Positions 6,276 to 14,700 of a stretch of DNA of 17,723 bases are shown piece by piece. The position numbers and the translations under genes are program-made. The notes under the pieces are model-generated. The model saw only the letters and a list, made by a program, of their open reading frames with translations, was not told the origin of the DNA and ran no database searches. This DNA comes from an uncultured Lachnospiraceae bacterium (GTDB taxonomy: Bacteria > Bacillota > Clostridia > Lachnospirales > Lachnospiraceae), in assembly GCA_910585395.1 (NCBI GenBank), contig CAJUCK010000056.1, positions 1-17,723 of the forward strand, written 5' to 3'. Every line of letters begins with the position of its first letter. The stretch's first letter is position 1.

Positions 6276-9200
6276 ATGAGAAGCTTTACAGAGCCGCTGC
6301 TGGGGCTGGAACAGTACGAAAAGTTAAAAAAAGAATTAATAAAATTAGACGGAGTTGTGCAGGTTTCTGGGTGTGTTGATGCTCAGAAGCCTCATTTCAT
6401 GTACAGTCTTTTAGAACAAAAGTACAATGGACTCATTGTAACTTTTCAGGAGCAGAAGGCAAGGGAGCTCTATGATAATTATCGTTTTTTTGACAGAAAT
6501 GTATTGTATTATCCTGCAAGGGATGTACTTTTTTATCAGTCTGACATTCGGGGAAATCTGTTGACAGCGGAGCGGCTGGCCACAGTAAAAGCACTTCTTA
6601 AAGAAGAACAGGTAATGGTTGTTACTACTTTTGACGCTCTGATGGATCGTGTACTTCCTCTTTCCTGTATACAGAGCGGGGTGCTGAAGTATGCGGTGGG
6701 AGATACACTGGATATGGAAAAAGTGAAAATGCAGCTGGTACGTCTGGGATACGAAAGAAATTATCAGGTAGAAAGCGCTGGACAGTTTGCTGTCCGGGGA
6801 GGGATACTGGATATTTTTCCTTTGACAGAAGAAAATCCGTACCGTTTGGAATTATGGGGCGATGAGATTGATTCCATGCGCAGCTTTGATGTGGAGAGCC
6901 AGCGCTCCATTGAAAATTTAGAGCAGGTATCTATATATCCGGCAAGTGAGACGATACTCTCTGATGAAAGATTGAAAGAAGGGCTCAAATCTCTGCAAGA
7001 TGAGAAAAATCATATTTATGAAGCTTTTCGCGCAGAGATGAAGACGGAAGAAGCACACAGAGTCAAAACGGCTGTAGAAACTTTGACAGAAGAACTTACA
7101 GAACTTGGGCAGAGTACTGGCATCGACAGTTACCTTACTTATTTTGCAGAAGAGACAGTGTCGTTTCTGGACTATTTTGGACTGGATAATACCATTATAT
7201 TTCTGGATGAACCAGTCAGGCTTGCAGAGAAGGGAAGAGTGGTGGAACAGGAATTTTCTGAGAGCATGCAGCACCGTCTGGAGAAAGGATATATTTTACC
7301 AGGTCAGATGCAGGCGCTTTTTTCAGGAAAAGAAATTTTTGCCAAAATACAGAGACGGAGAGGTGTGGCTGTAACCACGCTGGATATGAAAATAAATGAA
7401 ATAGAAATTAAAACTAAATATAATATACTATCCAGGACTGTGAACTCATATAACCGCAGTTTCGAACTATTGCTGAAAGATTTGAAAGAATATCAGAAGA
7501 AAAAATATAGGGTGATTTTACTTTCTGGTTCCAGAACCAGGGCAAGGCATCTTGCCGAAGATATTTTGGCAGAAGGACTGAATTGTTTTAACAGTGAATC
7601 TTATGACCATTTGGTGCAGCCTGGAGAAGTTATGGCTGGATATGGCAAATTGAAGCAGGGATTTGAATATCCTGATTTAAAATTTGTGGTGATTACAGAG
7701 AGTGATATATTTGGAGGCGAGCAGAAGCGTAAGAAAAAGCGGAAAATTTATGAGGGAGAGAAGATTCAGAGTTTTACAGAACTGAGTATAGGGGATTATG
7801 TGGTCCATGAACGTTATGGCGTGGGCATTTACCGCGGAATTGAGAAAATTGAAATTCAAAAGACAGCCAAAGATTATGTGAAGATTGAGTATGATAAAGG
7901 CAGTACTTTATATGTGCTTGCCACTCAGTTAGAGGCGATTCAGAAATATGCAGGGGCGGAGGCAAAGAAACCCAAAATCAACCGTCTGGACGGACAGGAA
8001 TGGACAAAGACGAAGAACCGGGTCAAAGGCGCTGTCAAAGAAATTGCAAAAGAGCTGGTGGAGCTCTATGCGGCAAGACAGCAGACGCAAGGTTTTGTAT
8101 ATGGACCAGATACGGTCTGGCAGAGAGAGTTTGAAGAATTGTTTCCCTTTGAAGAGACAGAGGATCAAGAGCTTGCGATCGAAGCTACCAAGAGGGATAT
8201 GGAGAGCAAGAAGATTATGGATCGGCTGATCTGCGGGGACGTGGGTTATGGAAAGACGGAAATTGCTATTCGTGCGGCGTTTAAGGCGGTACAGGAGGAT
8301 AAACAGGTGGTCTATCTGGTACCTACTACCATTTTGGCACAACAGCATTATAATAATTTTGTGCAGCGTATGAAAGATTTTCCAGTCAGGGTAGAATTGA
8401 TGTGCAGATTTTGTACCAATGCCCAGATAAAAAAGACGGTGGAAGATTTGAAGCGGGGAATGGTGGACATTGTTATTGGCACTCACAGGGTATTATCGAA
8501 AGACGTGGAATTTAAAGATCTTGGACTTTTGATTATAGATGAAGAACAGAGATTTGGGGTGACTCATAAAGAGAAGATTAAGCAGATGAAAAAAAATGTG
8601 GATGTGCTGACACTGACGGCAACTCCCATTCCCAGAACGCTTCATATGAGTCTGATAGGCATTCGTGATATGAGTGTTCTGGAAGAACCGCCTATGGACC
8701 GGCTTCCCATACAGACTTATGTAATGGAATATAATGAGGAGATAATCCGGGAGGCAGTTAACCGGGAATTGGCGCGGAATGGACAGGTGTACTATGTATT
8801 TAACCGTGTGAATCAGATTGTGGAAGTAACTTCCAGGATTGCAGAACTGGTTCCAGAAGCCAGAGTGGAATTCGCCCATGGGCAGATGCGGGAACGAGAA
8901 TTGGAAAATATTATGTATCAATTTATCAATGGTGAAATTGATGTGCTGGTAAGTACAACAATTATTGAAACAGGACTTGATATTTCAAATGTAAACACTA
9001 TGATTATTCATGACGCAGATAATCTAGGACTGTCCCAGCTCTATCAGCTCAGAGGGCGCGTGGGCAGATCTAACCGTACTTCTTATGCTTTTCTGATGTA
9101 CCGCCGCAATAAAATGCTAAAAGAAATAGCTGAGAAACGTCTTTCGGCTATTCGTGAGTTTACAGAACTGGGGAGTGGCTTTAAAATAGCCATGCGGGAT

Positions 9201-9821
9201 CTTGAAATACGCGGTGCAGGAAATCTGCTGGGCGCTCAGCAGCATGGACACATGGAAGCTGTCGGGTATGATTTGTATTGTAAAATGTTAAATCAGGCTG
9301 TAAAAACTTTGAAAGGAGAATCCGAACCAGAGCAGTTTGAAACCAGCCTGGAGCTAGAGGTGGATGCATTCATTCCTCCTGCGTACATTCCCAATGAATT
9401 TCAGAAATTGGACATTTATAAGAGAATTGCTGTGATTGAGAATCAGGAAGAGAGTGAAGAAATGCTGGAGGAACTGATTGACCGATTTGGAGAACCACCC
9501 AAATCAGTGGAAAATTTACTTCTTATCGCTCAATTGAAAGCAAAAGCGCATAAATGTTATTATTCTGAGATTAAAGAAATTGGAGAAAAAATAAAATTTA
9601 TATTTTATTTTCAGGCAAAGATTAATCCTGCAAATATCATGGGAATGGTTGAAAAATATGAGGGGGCACTTCAGTTTGTACGTGATACAAAGGCGCCTTA
9701 TTTTGAATATAACAAGAAACATAACATCAGACAGAAAGCAGCAGGAACACTGGAGCATGTAGAAATGATTCTGGAAGATACTGCGAATCTGCTGGTGGAG
9801 CACAAGACAGAGGCAGAATGA
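6276..9821 (+). CDS. mfd: Transcription-repair coupling factor Mfd
   Basis: DNA translocase that removes RNA polymerase stalled at lesions and recruits UvrA. The 1181 residues match the family length. In order: a UvrB-like N-terminal part with R-G-G-I-L-D-I-F-P (174-182); the CarD-like polymerase-interacting domain starting at G-D-Y-V-V-H-E-R-Y-G-V-G (506); Walker A G-D-V-G-Y-G-K-T (654-661); Walker B D-E-E-Q-R (755-759); T-L-T-A-T-P (779-784); S-T-T-I-I-E-T-G (893-900); R-G-R-V-G-R (926-931); the translocation motif region D-L-E-I-R-G-A-G (975-982); and a C-terminal TRCF domain. ATG 6276 follows AGGAGG closely. One odd detail: the usually S-R-F-R stretch reads C-R-F-C (Cys710, Cys713). No terminator is seen after it, but the next gene has its own promoter. 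Confidence 0.97.
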   Translation: MRSFTEPLLGLEQYEKLKKELIKLDGVVQVSGCVDAQKPHFMYSLLEQKYNGLIVTFQEQKARELYDNYRFFDRNVLYYPARDVLFYQSDIRGNLLTAERLATVKALLKEEQVMVVTTFDALMDRVLPLSCIQSGVLKYAVGDTLDMEKVKMQLVRLGYERNYQVESAGQFAVRGGILDIFPLTEENPYRLELWGDEIDSMRSFDVESQRSIENLEQVSIYPASETILSDERLKEGLKSLQDEKNHIYEAFRAEMKTEEAHRVKTAVETLTEELTELGQSTGIDSYLTYFAEETVSFLDYFGLDNTIIFLDEPVRLAEKGRVVEQEFSESMQHRLEKGYILPGQMQALFSGKEIFAKIQRRRGVAVTTLDMKINEIEIKTKYNILSRTVNSYNRSFELLLKDLKEYQKKKYRVILLSGSRTRARHLAEDILAEGLNCFNSESYDHLVQPGEVMAGYGKLKQGFEYPDLKFVVITESDIFGGEQKRKKKRKIYEGEKIQSFTELSIGDYVVHERYGVGIYRGIEKIEIQKTAKDYVKIEYDKGSTLYVLATQLEAIQKYAGAEAKKPKINRLDGQEWTKTKNRVKGAVKEIAKELVELYAARQQTQGFVYGPDTVWQREFEELFPFEETEDQELAIEATKRDMESKKIMDRLICGDVGYGKTEIAIRAAFKAVQEDKQVVYLVPTTILAQQHYNNFVQRMKDFPVRVELMCRFCTNAQIKKTVEDLKRGMVDIVIGTHRVLSKDVEFKDLGLLIIDEEQRFGVTHKEKIKQMKKNVDVLTLTATPIPRTLHMSLIGIRDMSVLEEPPMDRLPIQTYVMEYNEEIIREAVNRELARNGQVYYVFNRVNQIVEVTSRIAELVPEARVEFAHGQMRERELENIMYQFINGEIDVLVSTTIIETGLDISNVNTMIIHDADNLGLSQLYQLRGRVGRSNRTSYAFLMYRRNKMLKEIAEKRLSAIREFTELGSGFKIAMRDLEIRGAGNLLGAQQHGHMEAVGYDLYCKMLNQAVKTLKGESEPEQFETSLELEVDAFIPPAYIPNEFQKLDIYKRIAVIENQEESEEMLEELIDRFGEPPKSVENLLLIAQLKAKAHKCYYSEIKEIGEKIKFIFYFQAKINPANIMGMVEKYEGALQFVRDTKAPYFEYNKKHNIRQKAAGTLEHVEMILEDTANLLVEHKTEAE

Positions 9822-9903
9822 TAGTACAGGTAATTACTGATGGTGTTTTTATGTAAAACTGCCTGCAAAAGGTGAAAAATCCGTGAAATTCAGTGAAAAA
9901 CAG

Positions 9904-9932
9904 TTGCTTGTATCAGAGAAAAGAACTATAAT
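9904..9932 (+). promoter_or_regulatory. Promoter of the PrsA-like lipoprotein gene
   Basis: TTGCTT (9904-9909), a 17-base spacer and perfect TATAAT (9927-9932). Start would be near 9939, giving a leader of about 31 bases with AGGAGG (9959-9964) before ATG 9970. It supports separate expression from mfd. Confidence 0.75.
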
Positions 9933-9969
9933 ATTACAGAAATATAAGGGAACACACAGGAGGAAATAT

Positions 9970-11139
9970 ATGAAGGCAAAGAGATTAACGGCTCTGTTAC
10001 TGACAGTAGTATTGGGAGCCTCCATTTTAACTGGATGCGGTAATGGCATTGATGCAAAAAAGACAGGAGCAACTCTGGATGGACAGGAGATTTCTCTTGG
10101 ATTTATGAACTTTATGGCAAGATATCAGCAGGCAATTTATGATGGACAATTTTCGTCTATGTTTGGCAATACAGATATGTGGTCACAGGATATGATGGGG
10201 GACGGAACGGATATGGAGACCTCTGTCAAGAAAAATGTGACAGACAGTATTGAACAGTTTTATCTGCTGGAAAAGCATATGGCGGACTATAAGGTTGAGA
10301 TCACAGACGATGAGATGACGGCAATGGATGAGGCGGCCAAGAAATTTATGAAAGATAACTCTCAAAAGGCTATCAAACAAATTGGCGCTACTGAGGAATA
10401 TGTCAAGGAAATGCTTCGGCTGAATACGATTCAGACAAAAATGCGGGCAGAAATGGATAAAGAAGTAGATACTGAGGTTACAGACGAAGAAGCTGCTCAG
10501 AAAACGATCAGTTATGTCAGTGTAAACAGAAATTCCACCACAGATGAAGAAGGTGAAACGAAAGAATACACTGAAGAAGAAAAAGCAGAAGTGGAACAGA
10601 AAGTAAAAGATTTCCGAAAAGCTGCAAAAGATGATTTTAAGACGGCAGCAGAGGCAGCAGGCTACACAGTTACACCGTATTCTTACGGTGAGAAGGATGA
10701 AAGTTATACTCTGGACGATGCGGTAATAGAAGCGGCAAACAAATTGAAAGATGGTGAATTAAGCAAAGTAATTACCACGGATGACAATTATTATGTGGTA
10801 CACATGGACAGTACGTTTGATGAGCAGAAAACAAAGGAGAAGAAAGAATCCATTGTTCAAAAGCGCAAAGATGATCATTATACAGAAGTATGTGACGGCT
10901 ACAAAGAAGGTGTTTCTTTTGAACTAAACGAAGATGAATGGGCAAAAGTTAAGTTCGATGAACGGTTCACAATTAAACAGACCAAAACTGCGGAACCAGA
11001 AACTGATTCCAGTGAAGAGGAAGATTCCGCAGCAGAAGATACTTCTGGCAGCGAAGATACCTCTGATACAGAAGAAGGTGCAGATACAGAGGACGCTGCA
11101 GATACAGAAGAGGGCGCAGATACCTCCGAAAATAAATAA
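9970..11139 (+). CDS. PrsA/SurA-like foldase lipoprotein, parvulin domain degenerate
   Basis: 389 residues from ATG 9970, chosen because AGGAGG lies 5 bases upstream and a lipoprotein signal follows directly; an in-frame ATG at 9883 lies inside the promoter. The signal peptide ends L-T-G-C with lipidated Cys23, so the protein sits on the outer face of the membrane. Residues ~35-160 resemble the helical SurA/PrsA N-terminal chaperone part. Residues ~160-310 hold a parvulin-like region: the late part (L-K-D-G-E-L-S-K-V-I-T-T then Y-Y-V-V-H-M) fits, but the usual A-R-H-I-L-V start is replaced by I-S-Y-V-S-V-N, lacking that histidine. The last ~45 residues are an acidic Asp/Glu/Thr/Ser tail with tandem repeats. 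Such proteins lie beside mfd in many Clostridia. It probably assists folding of secreted proteins; isomerase activity is doubtful. Confidence 0.8.
   Translation: MKAKRLTALLLTVVLGASILTGCGNGIDAKKTGATLDGQEISLGFMNFMARYQQAIYDGQFSSMFGNTDMWSQDMMGDGTDMETSVKKNVTDSIEQFYLLEKHMADYKVEITDDEMTAMDEAAKKFMKDNSQKAIKQIGATEEYVKEMLRLNTIQTKMRAEMDKEVDTEVTDEEAAQKTISYVSVNRNSTTDEEGETKEYTEEEKAEVEQKVKDFRKAAKDDFKTAAEAAGYTVTPYSYGEKDESYTLDDAVIEAANKLKDGELSKVITTDDNYYVVHMDSTFDEQKTKEKKESIVQKRKDDHYTEVCDGYKEGVSFELNEDEWAKVKFDERFTIKQTKTAEPETDSSEEEDSAAEDTSGSEDTSDTEEGADTEDAADTEEGADTSENK
11065..11118 (+). repeat. Three tandem 18-bp repeats in the lipoprotein tail
   Basis: Units start at 11065, 11083 and 11101, each beginning GATACAGA, and encode D-T-E-E-G-A, D-T-E-D-A-A and D-T-E-E-G-A; a fourth partial GATAC follows at 11119. 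The length is a multiple of three, so changes in copy number would keep the frame. Confidence 0.85.
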
Positions 11140-11233
11140 GGCGGAATACAAGAAAAGCAGACAGAACCCAGGCAATATGCTGTATAGGTTTTGCCACGTC
11201 CTGCAGCTGCGCACTGAGAATATGTAGATTAAG

Positions 11234-11279
11234 AGACTGATACAAGAGACGGGAAAGTCGTCGGTGTATCAGTCTTTTT
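11234..11279 (+). terminator. Intrinsic terminator of the lipoprotein gene
   Basis: AGACTGATACA (11234-11244) pairs perfectly with 11265-11275, with an inner GAC/GTC stem in the 20-base loop, followed by a T run. It lies 95 bases after the stop codon. Confidence 0.85.
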
Positions 11280-11443
11280 ATATTAATAAATGTTATGTCG
11301 CTAAGGGGGCCGCACGCTTTATTTCTAAATAAAATTTTTGTGAAATAAGAACAAAAATATGAAGAAATATAGAGAAAATCAATAGATAATTTGGATAAAT
11401 AATACAAAAATGAGGGATGAAATAAAGAGGAAACGACAAGAAA

Positions 11444-11472
11444 TTGCCAAAAAACGGATATAGTTTTACCAT
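11444..11472 (+). promoter_or_regulatory. Possible promoter of the structured leader and giant surface protein
   Basis: TTGCCA (11444-11449), a 17-base spacer and a weak -10 TACCAT (11467-11472). Start near 11479 would put the first hairpin of the structured segment at the 5' end of the RNA. The A-rich stretch upstream (11340-11443) could be an UP-like element. The -10 match is only moderate. Confidence 0.35.
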
Positions 11473-11484
11473 TGTTTGTGTGTG

Positions 11485-11635
11485 TTGCACATAATGGGCG
11501 TGTGCAAACTCATATGCGGTGTATGTTTTGCATAAAGATGCGCCGGAAAACATATGAAGAGGACTTTAAATACAAGTTCCTCTTCCCATAAAGGGCTCGC
11601 TTGCGGGCCCTTATCCTCATTTTGAGGATTTTTTT
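11485..11635 (+). ncRNA. Structured RNA segment: small RNA or 5' leader with five hairpins
   Basis: Five successive hairpins fill about 150 bases. P1: TTGCACA (11485-11491)/TGTGCAA (11501-11507). P2: TATGTTTT (11522-11529)/AAAACATA (11547-11554), with inner GCAT/ATGC and a GCCGG bulge. P3: GAAGAGGACTT (11556-11566)/(11574-11585), with one bulged T. P4: AAGGGCTCGC/GCGGGCCCTT (11591-11612). P5: an intrinsic terminator. The loop of P1 (ATAATGGGC, 11491-11499) can also pair with GCCCTTAT (11607-11614) except for one bulged base, which would open P4 and touch P5. I do not recognise a known riboswitch or RNA family. It may be a free small RNA ending at P5, or an attenuating leader of the gene at 11753. 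Confidence 0.5.
11613..11635 (+). terminator. Intrinsic terminator upstream of the giant surface protein gene
   Basis: ATCCTCA (11613-11619) and TGAGGAT (11623-11629) with a TTT loop, followed by six Ts (11630-11635). It directly abuts the GC-rich hairpin at 11591-11612 and lies 118 bases before the start codon at 11753, just before an AAAGGAGG sequence (11638-11645). Confidence 0.75.
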
Positions 11636-11661
11636 AGAAAGGAGGAAAGAGAGGATACAGG

Positions 11662-11718
11662 ATGAATTTTGCTTTGCAGATTGTGGGAAGATTTTCCCCT
11701 GTAAAAACAAATGGCTGA
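11662..11718 (+). CDS. Possible 18-codon leader ORF
   Basis: ATG 11662 opens a frame of 18 codons ending TGA at 11716-11718. GAGG (11651-11654) lies 7 bases upstream, and a perfect AAAGGAGG (11638-11645) lies further up, so the ribosome binding site is better than that of the next gene. It follows the terminator at 11613-11635 and ends 34 bases before ATG 11753. The peptide (starting M-N-F-A-L-Q-I-V-G-R) shows no run of a single regulatory amino acid and no similarity I recognise. It could be a translated leader, or chance. Confidence 0.3.
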   Translation: MNFALQIVGRFSPVKTNG

Positions 11719-11752
11719 TTGTGACAGCCACAGAAAGAAAGGGATGGATTTT

Positions 11753-14700
11753 ATGGGAAAAAGAGAAGTGTTTAAAAGAGTTATGTCACTCATCTTGAGT
11801 ATTGCGGTGGCAGTTTCATTACTGCCAGCACAGACGGCATTTGCTCAAAATGACATTACCCAAGGCAGCGGAGCCAAAATTGTCACACCAGATGAGGTTA
11901 TCTTAGACAAAAGTCAAAACACCTTTCCAGATAAACTGGCATATTTCAGCTTTGATGAAAATGCCGTGGAGGGCGGGAATTCGCAAGCTGATGTAAAAGG
12001 TACACCAGCCATTGAAGGCGGAAAAAAGAATAAGGCGCTGAAACTGACAGGGAGCGAGTATTTGACGATTACGGATAAAACCACAGGAAAAAGTCCTTTA
12101 GTGGGAAAAGAAGCATTGACAATTTCTTACTGGAGCAAAAGTGAGTCTAATGGGAATCAAAATGGATGGGCATATTTTATAAAGAAGGATGACACATCTA
12201 ATAGTGAAGAGAATTTGTCTTATATAGCTTCCTGGGATAAAGAGACTTCATTGACAACGCAGCGTTTTCCACAGAAAGGCAGACCAAAAGAAGCAACGCT
12301 TGATGCAAAAACAACTTGGGCAAGTGGAACCTGGAAAATGGTTACAGTTGTATTGACCAGCGACGCCACCACACTGTATATCAATGGAAAATATGATAAT
12401 CAGATATCAAAACAGGTTAACTTGTCAGAGATTTTGAAAGATTCCAGTATATTTCGGATCGGAAGAGCTAATTGGGGCAGCGGGGAATTATATAAAGGCT
12501 TGATCGATGAATTTACAGTTTATGATGGGGCATTAGATAAAGCACAAGTGGAAGCTTTATATTATAATGACGACCCTGTAGCATGCCAGGCATATAAAGA
12601 GCAGCTGGGAAAAGATGGTTTTCTCCAGACAGCAGATACGCTGAGTATGGGTGTAGGAGAAAGCGAGACCATTAAATTTTTGGACATTGTCTCTAAAATG
12701 TCACAACTTGGAATGCTGGAATTTTCTTGCAAAACCTCAGATTCTTCTGTTGCATCTGTGGATGCGTCAGGTAAAATTACAGGAAGAAAAAAGGGGACAG
12801 CTGTAATTACTTTATCCTTTGATAGATATACAAAAGAGATAAGAGTTACTGTAAAAGACCAGATAGAGGAACTCTCTCCGGTAGCGAAGTATCAGTTCGA
12901 AGGCAGCTTGGGAGAAGGGGTAAAAAAATATAAAACAGCATCCCATCTGGAAGCATATACTGGTAATGAAGTATATGATGACAATGGTAGAAACGGAACC
13001 AAAGCCATAAAAATGAACAGAGATTATGGATTGGAACTGAAAGAAAAGAATTTAGGCGCTAATTATAGTATTTCTATGTGGGTGAAGCCGGGCAAAAACC
13101 TGGATAACAATGAACAGTGTCTGTTTCTTGGCTATCATGAACCTGAGAATTGGCTGGGGATTACCGGAGCAGGAGGCGGAAAGTTCAAAGCCTGGGCGCA
13201 CAACAGCTTAGGCTGGCATGAAAAGAATGAAGAAGGAGCTCTCAAAAATCCGATTGACGTACCCAAAGATACCTGGACAATGCTGACAGTGTCGCAGGAA
13301 GGTAATACAGTACGAGTTTATAAAAATGGAGAACTTAACGCTACGCTGACAGAGAACATAACAGAGACGATGAATGGAGCAAATCAGAGCATTTATCTGG
13401 GTGTCAATTGGTGGGATCCTGCATTTACCGGTCTTATAGACGATGTATATGTGTATGACACTGCATTGGATGCAAAACAGGTTGCAACAGTATTTTTGAA
13501 TGACAGCTGTGCGGCTTCACTTGGAATGTTAAATGGCAACGAAAGCCTCGATAGGGTTACAGAAAATTTAACACTTCCCACAGAAGTGAACGGTACTGAC
13601 GTCACATGGACTACCAGTGATGCAGATAAGATTACAGAAACTGGTGAAGTGAAAGTACAAGATGGCAGTAAAGTAACGCTTACTGCTGTGGCATCTGTTC
13701 CAGAGCTTAATTTTTCATGGAAAAAAGAATTTGAAGCGACACTTGCGAGGGAAGTTGCCGTAAATCATATTGATATCAGCGATGATACTTTGATAGCTTC
13801 TAAAACGAAAACATTGTATCTGAAGGAAGGAGAGAAGTATACTTATTCAGATATTGAAAATGTTATTGCAACAGATGCGGCGGCATACCAGTACGTGAAG
13901 GACAGTGAAAAAAATCATCTTTCTATTACGGTTGGGGCGCAAGACGCCGTAATCACTGTTGCATACAAGAAACTGAATATCAGTAAAGTAGAACCGTTGG
14001 AAGATATCTATGTAATCGAAGGAAATACACCAGTTCTTCCCACAGCAGCCGAGGCAGTCGTAAGCGCCGATGACGGAACATCTACAGGTGATTCTCCTTC
14101 TGAGATGAAAATCAAGGTACCTGTTACCTGGGCGAAAACGCCAGATATTTCCCAGCTGGAACCAGGGAAAGACCATACAATTTCAGGCAATGCCGGAGGA
14201 AAAGCAGTCAGTGTAAAAGTAACTGTATATGAATGTGATGAAGATATCAAGGATACAGAGGCAAGTGATATAACGATAATCAAATTTAAGGATGACAGAA
14301 TCTATAAAGGAAAAATAATAGCGGAATATGATATTATTCCCAACAGTCCTCTCAGCACAGGGGATATGGCGGTGATCTATACAGATGACAGTGGAACAGT
14401 TGGCGGAGGCAGCAGCAATGTGTGGAGTAAAAGCGGGGCGAGACTGGACTTTGGCGGCGCGACGCCGTTTTTCAGGACTCAGAACGGTAATGGCTCAGGA
14501 ACAGCCAGTGGTAATTATCCGGGAAGCTCCTATCAGGAAGGATACCTGAAATGTGAAGCCGGAAAAGTATACCGTGTCCGTGTGGAGATGGATGATTCTG
14601 CAGCTGGAGGATTATATAAGACATACATTACAGATGCAGACGGCAATACAACGAAACTATTTGAAGGAAATGGAAATACCTTCCGTACTTATACAGGAAA

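Noticed and set aside
9883..9969. 29-residue N-terminal extension of the lipoprotein
   Set aside because: It spans the TTGCTT/TATAAT promoter and would put charged residues before a complete lipoprotein signal; AGGAGG points to ATG 9970.
11318..11339. TTTATTT/AAATAAA hairpin followed by five Ts
   Set aside because: A pure A/T stem with a two-base loop is too weak to call a terminator; a strong one lies just upstream at 11234-11279.
11601..11798. 65-codon ORF over the terminator and surface-protein start
   Set aside because: It begins inside the P4 hairpin, runs through the terminator and overlaps the signal peptide in another frame.
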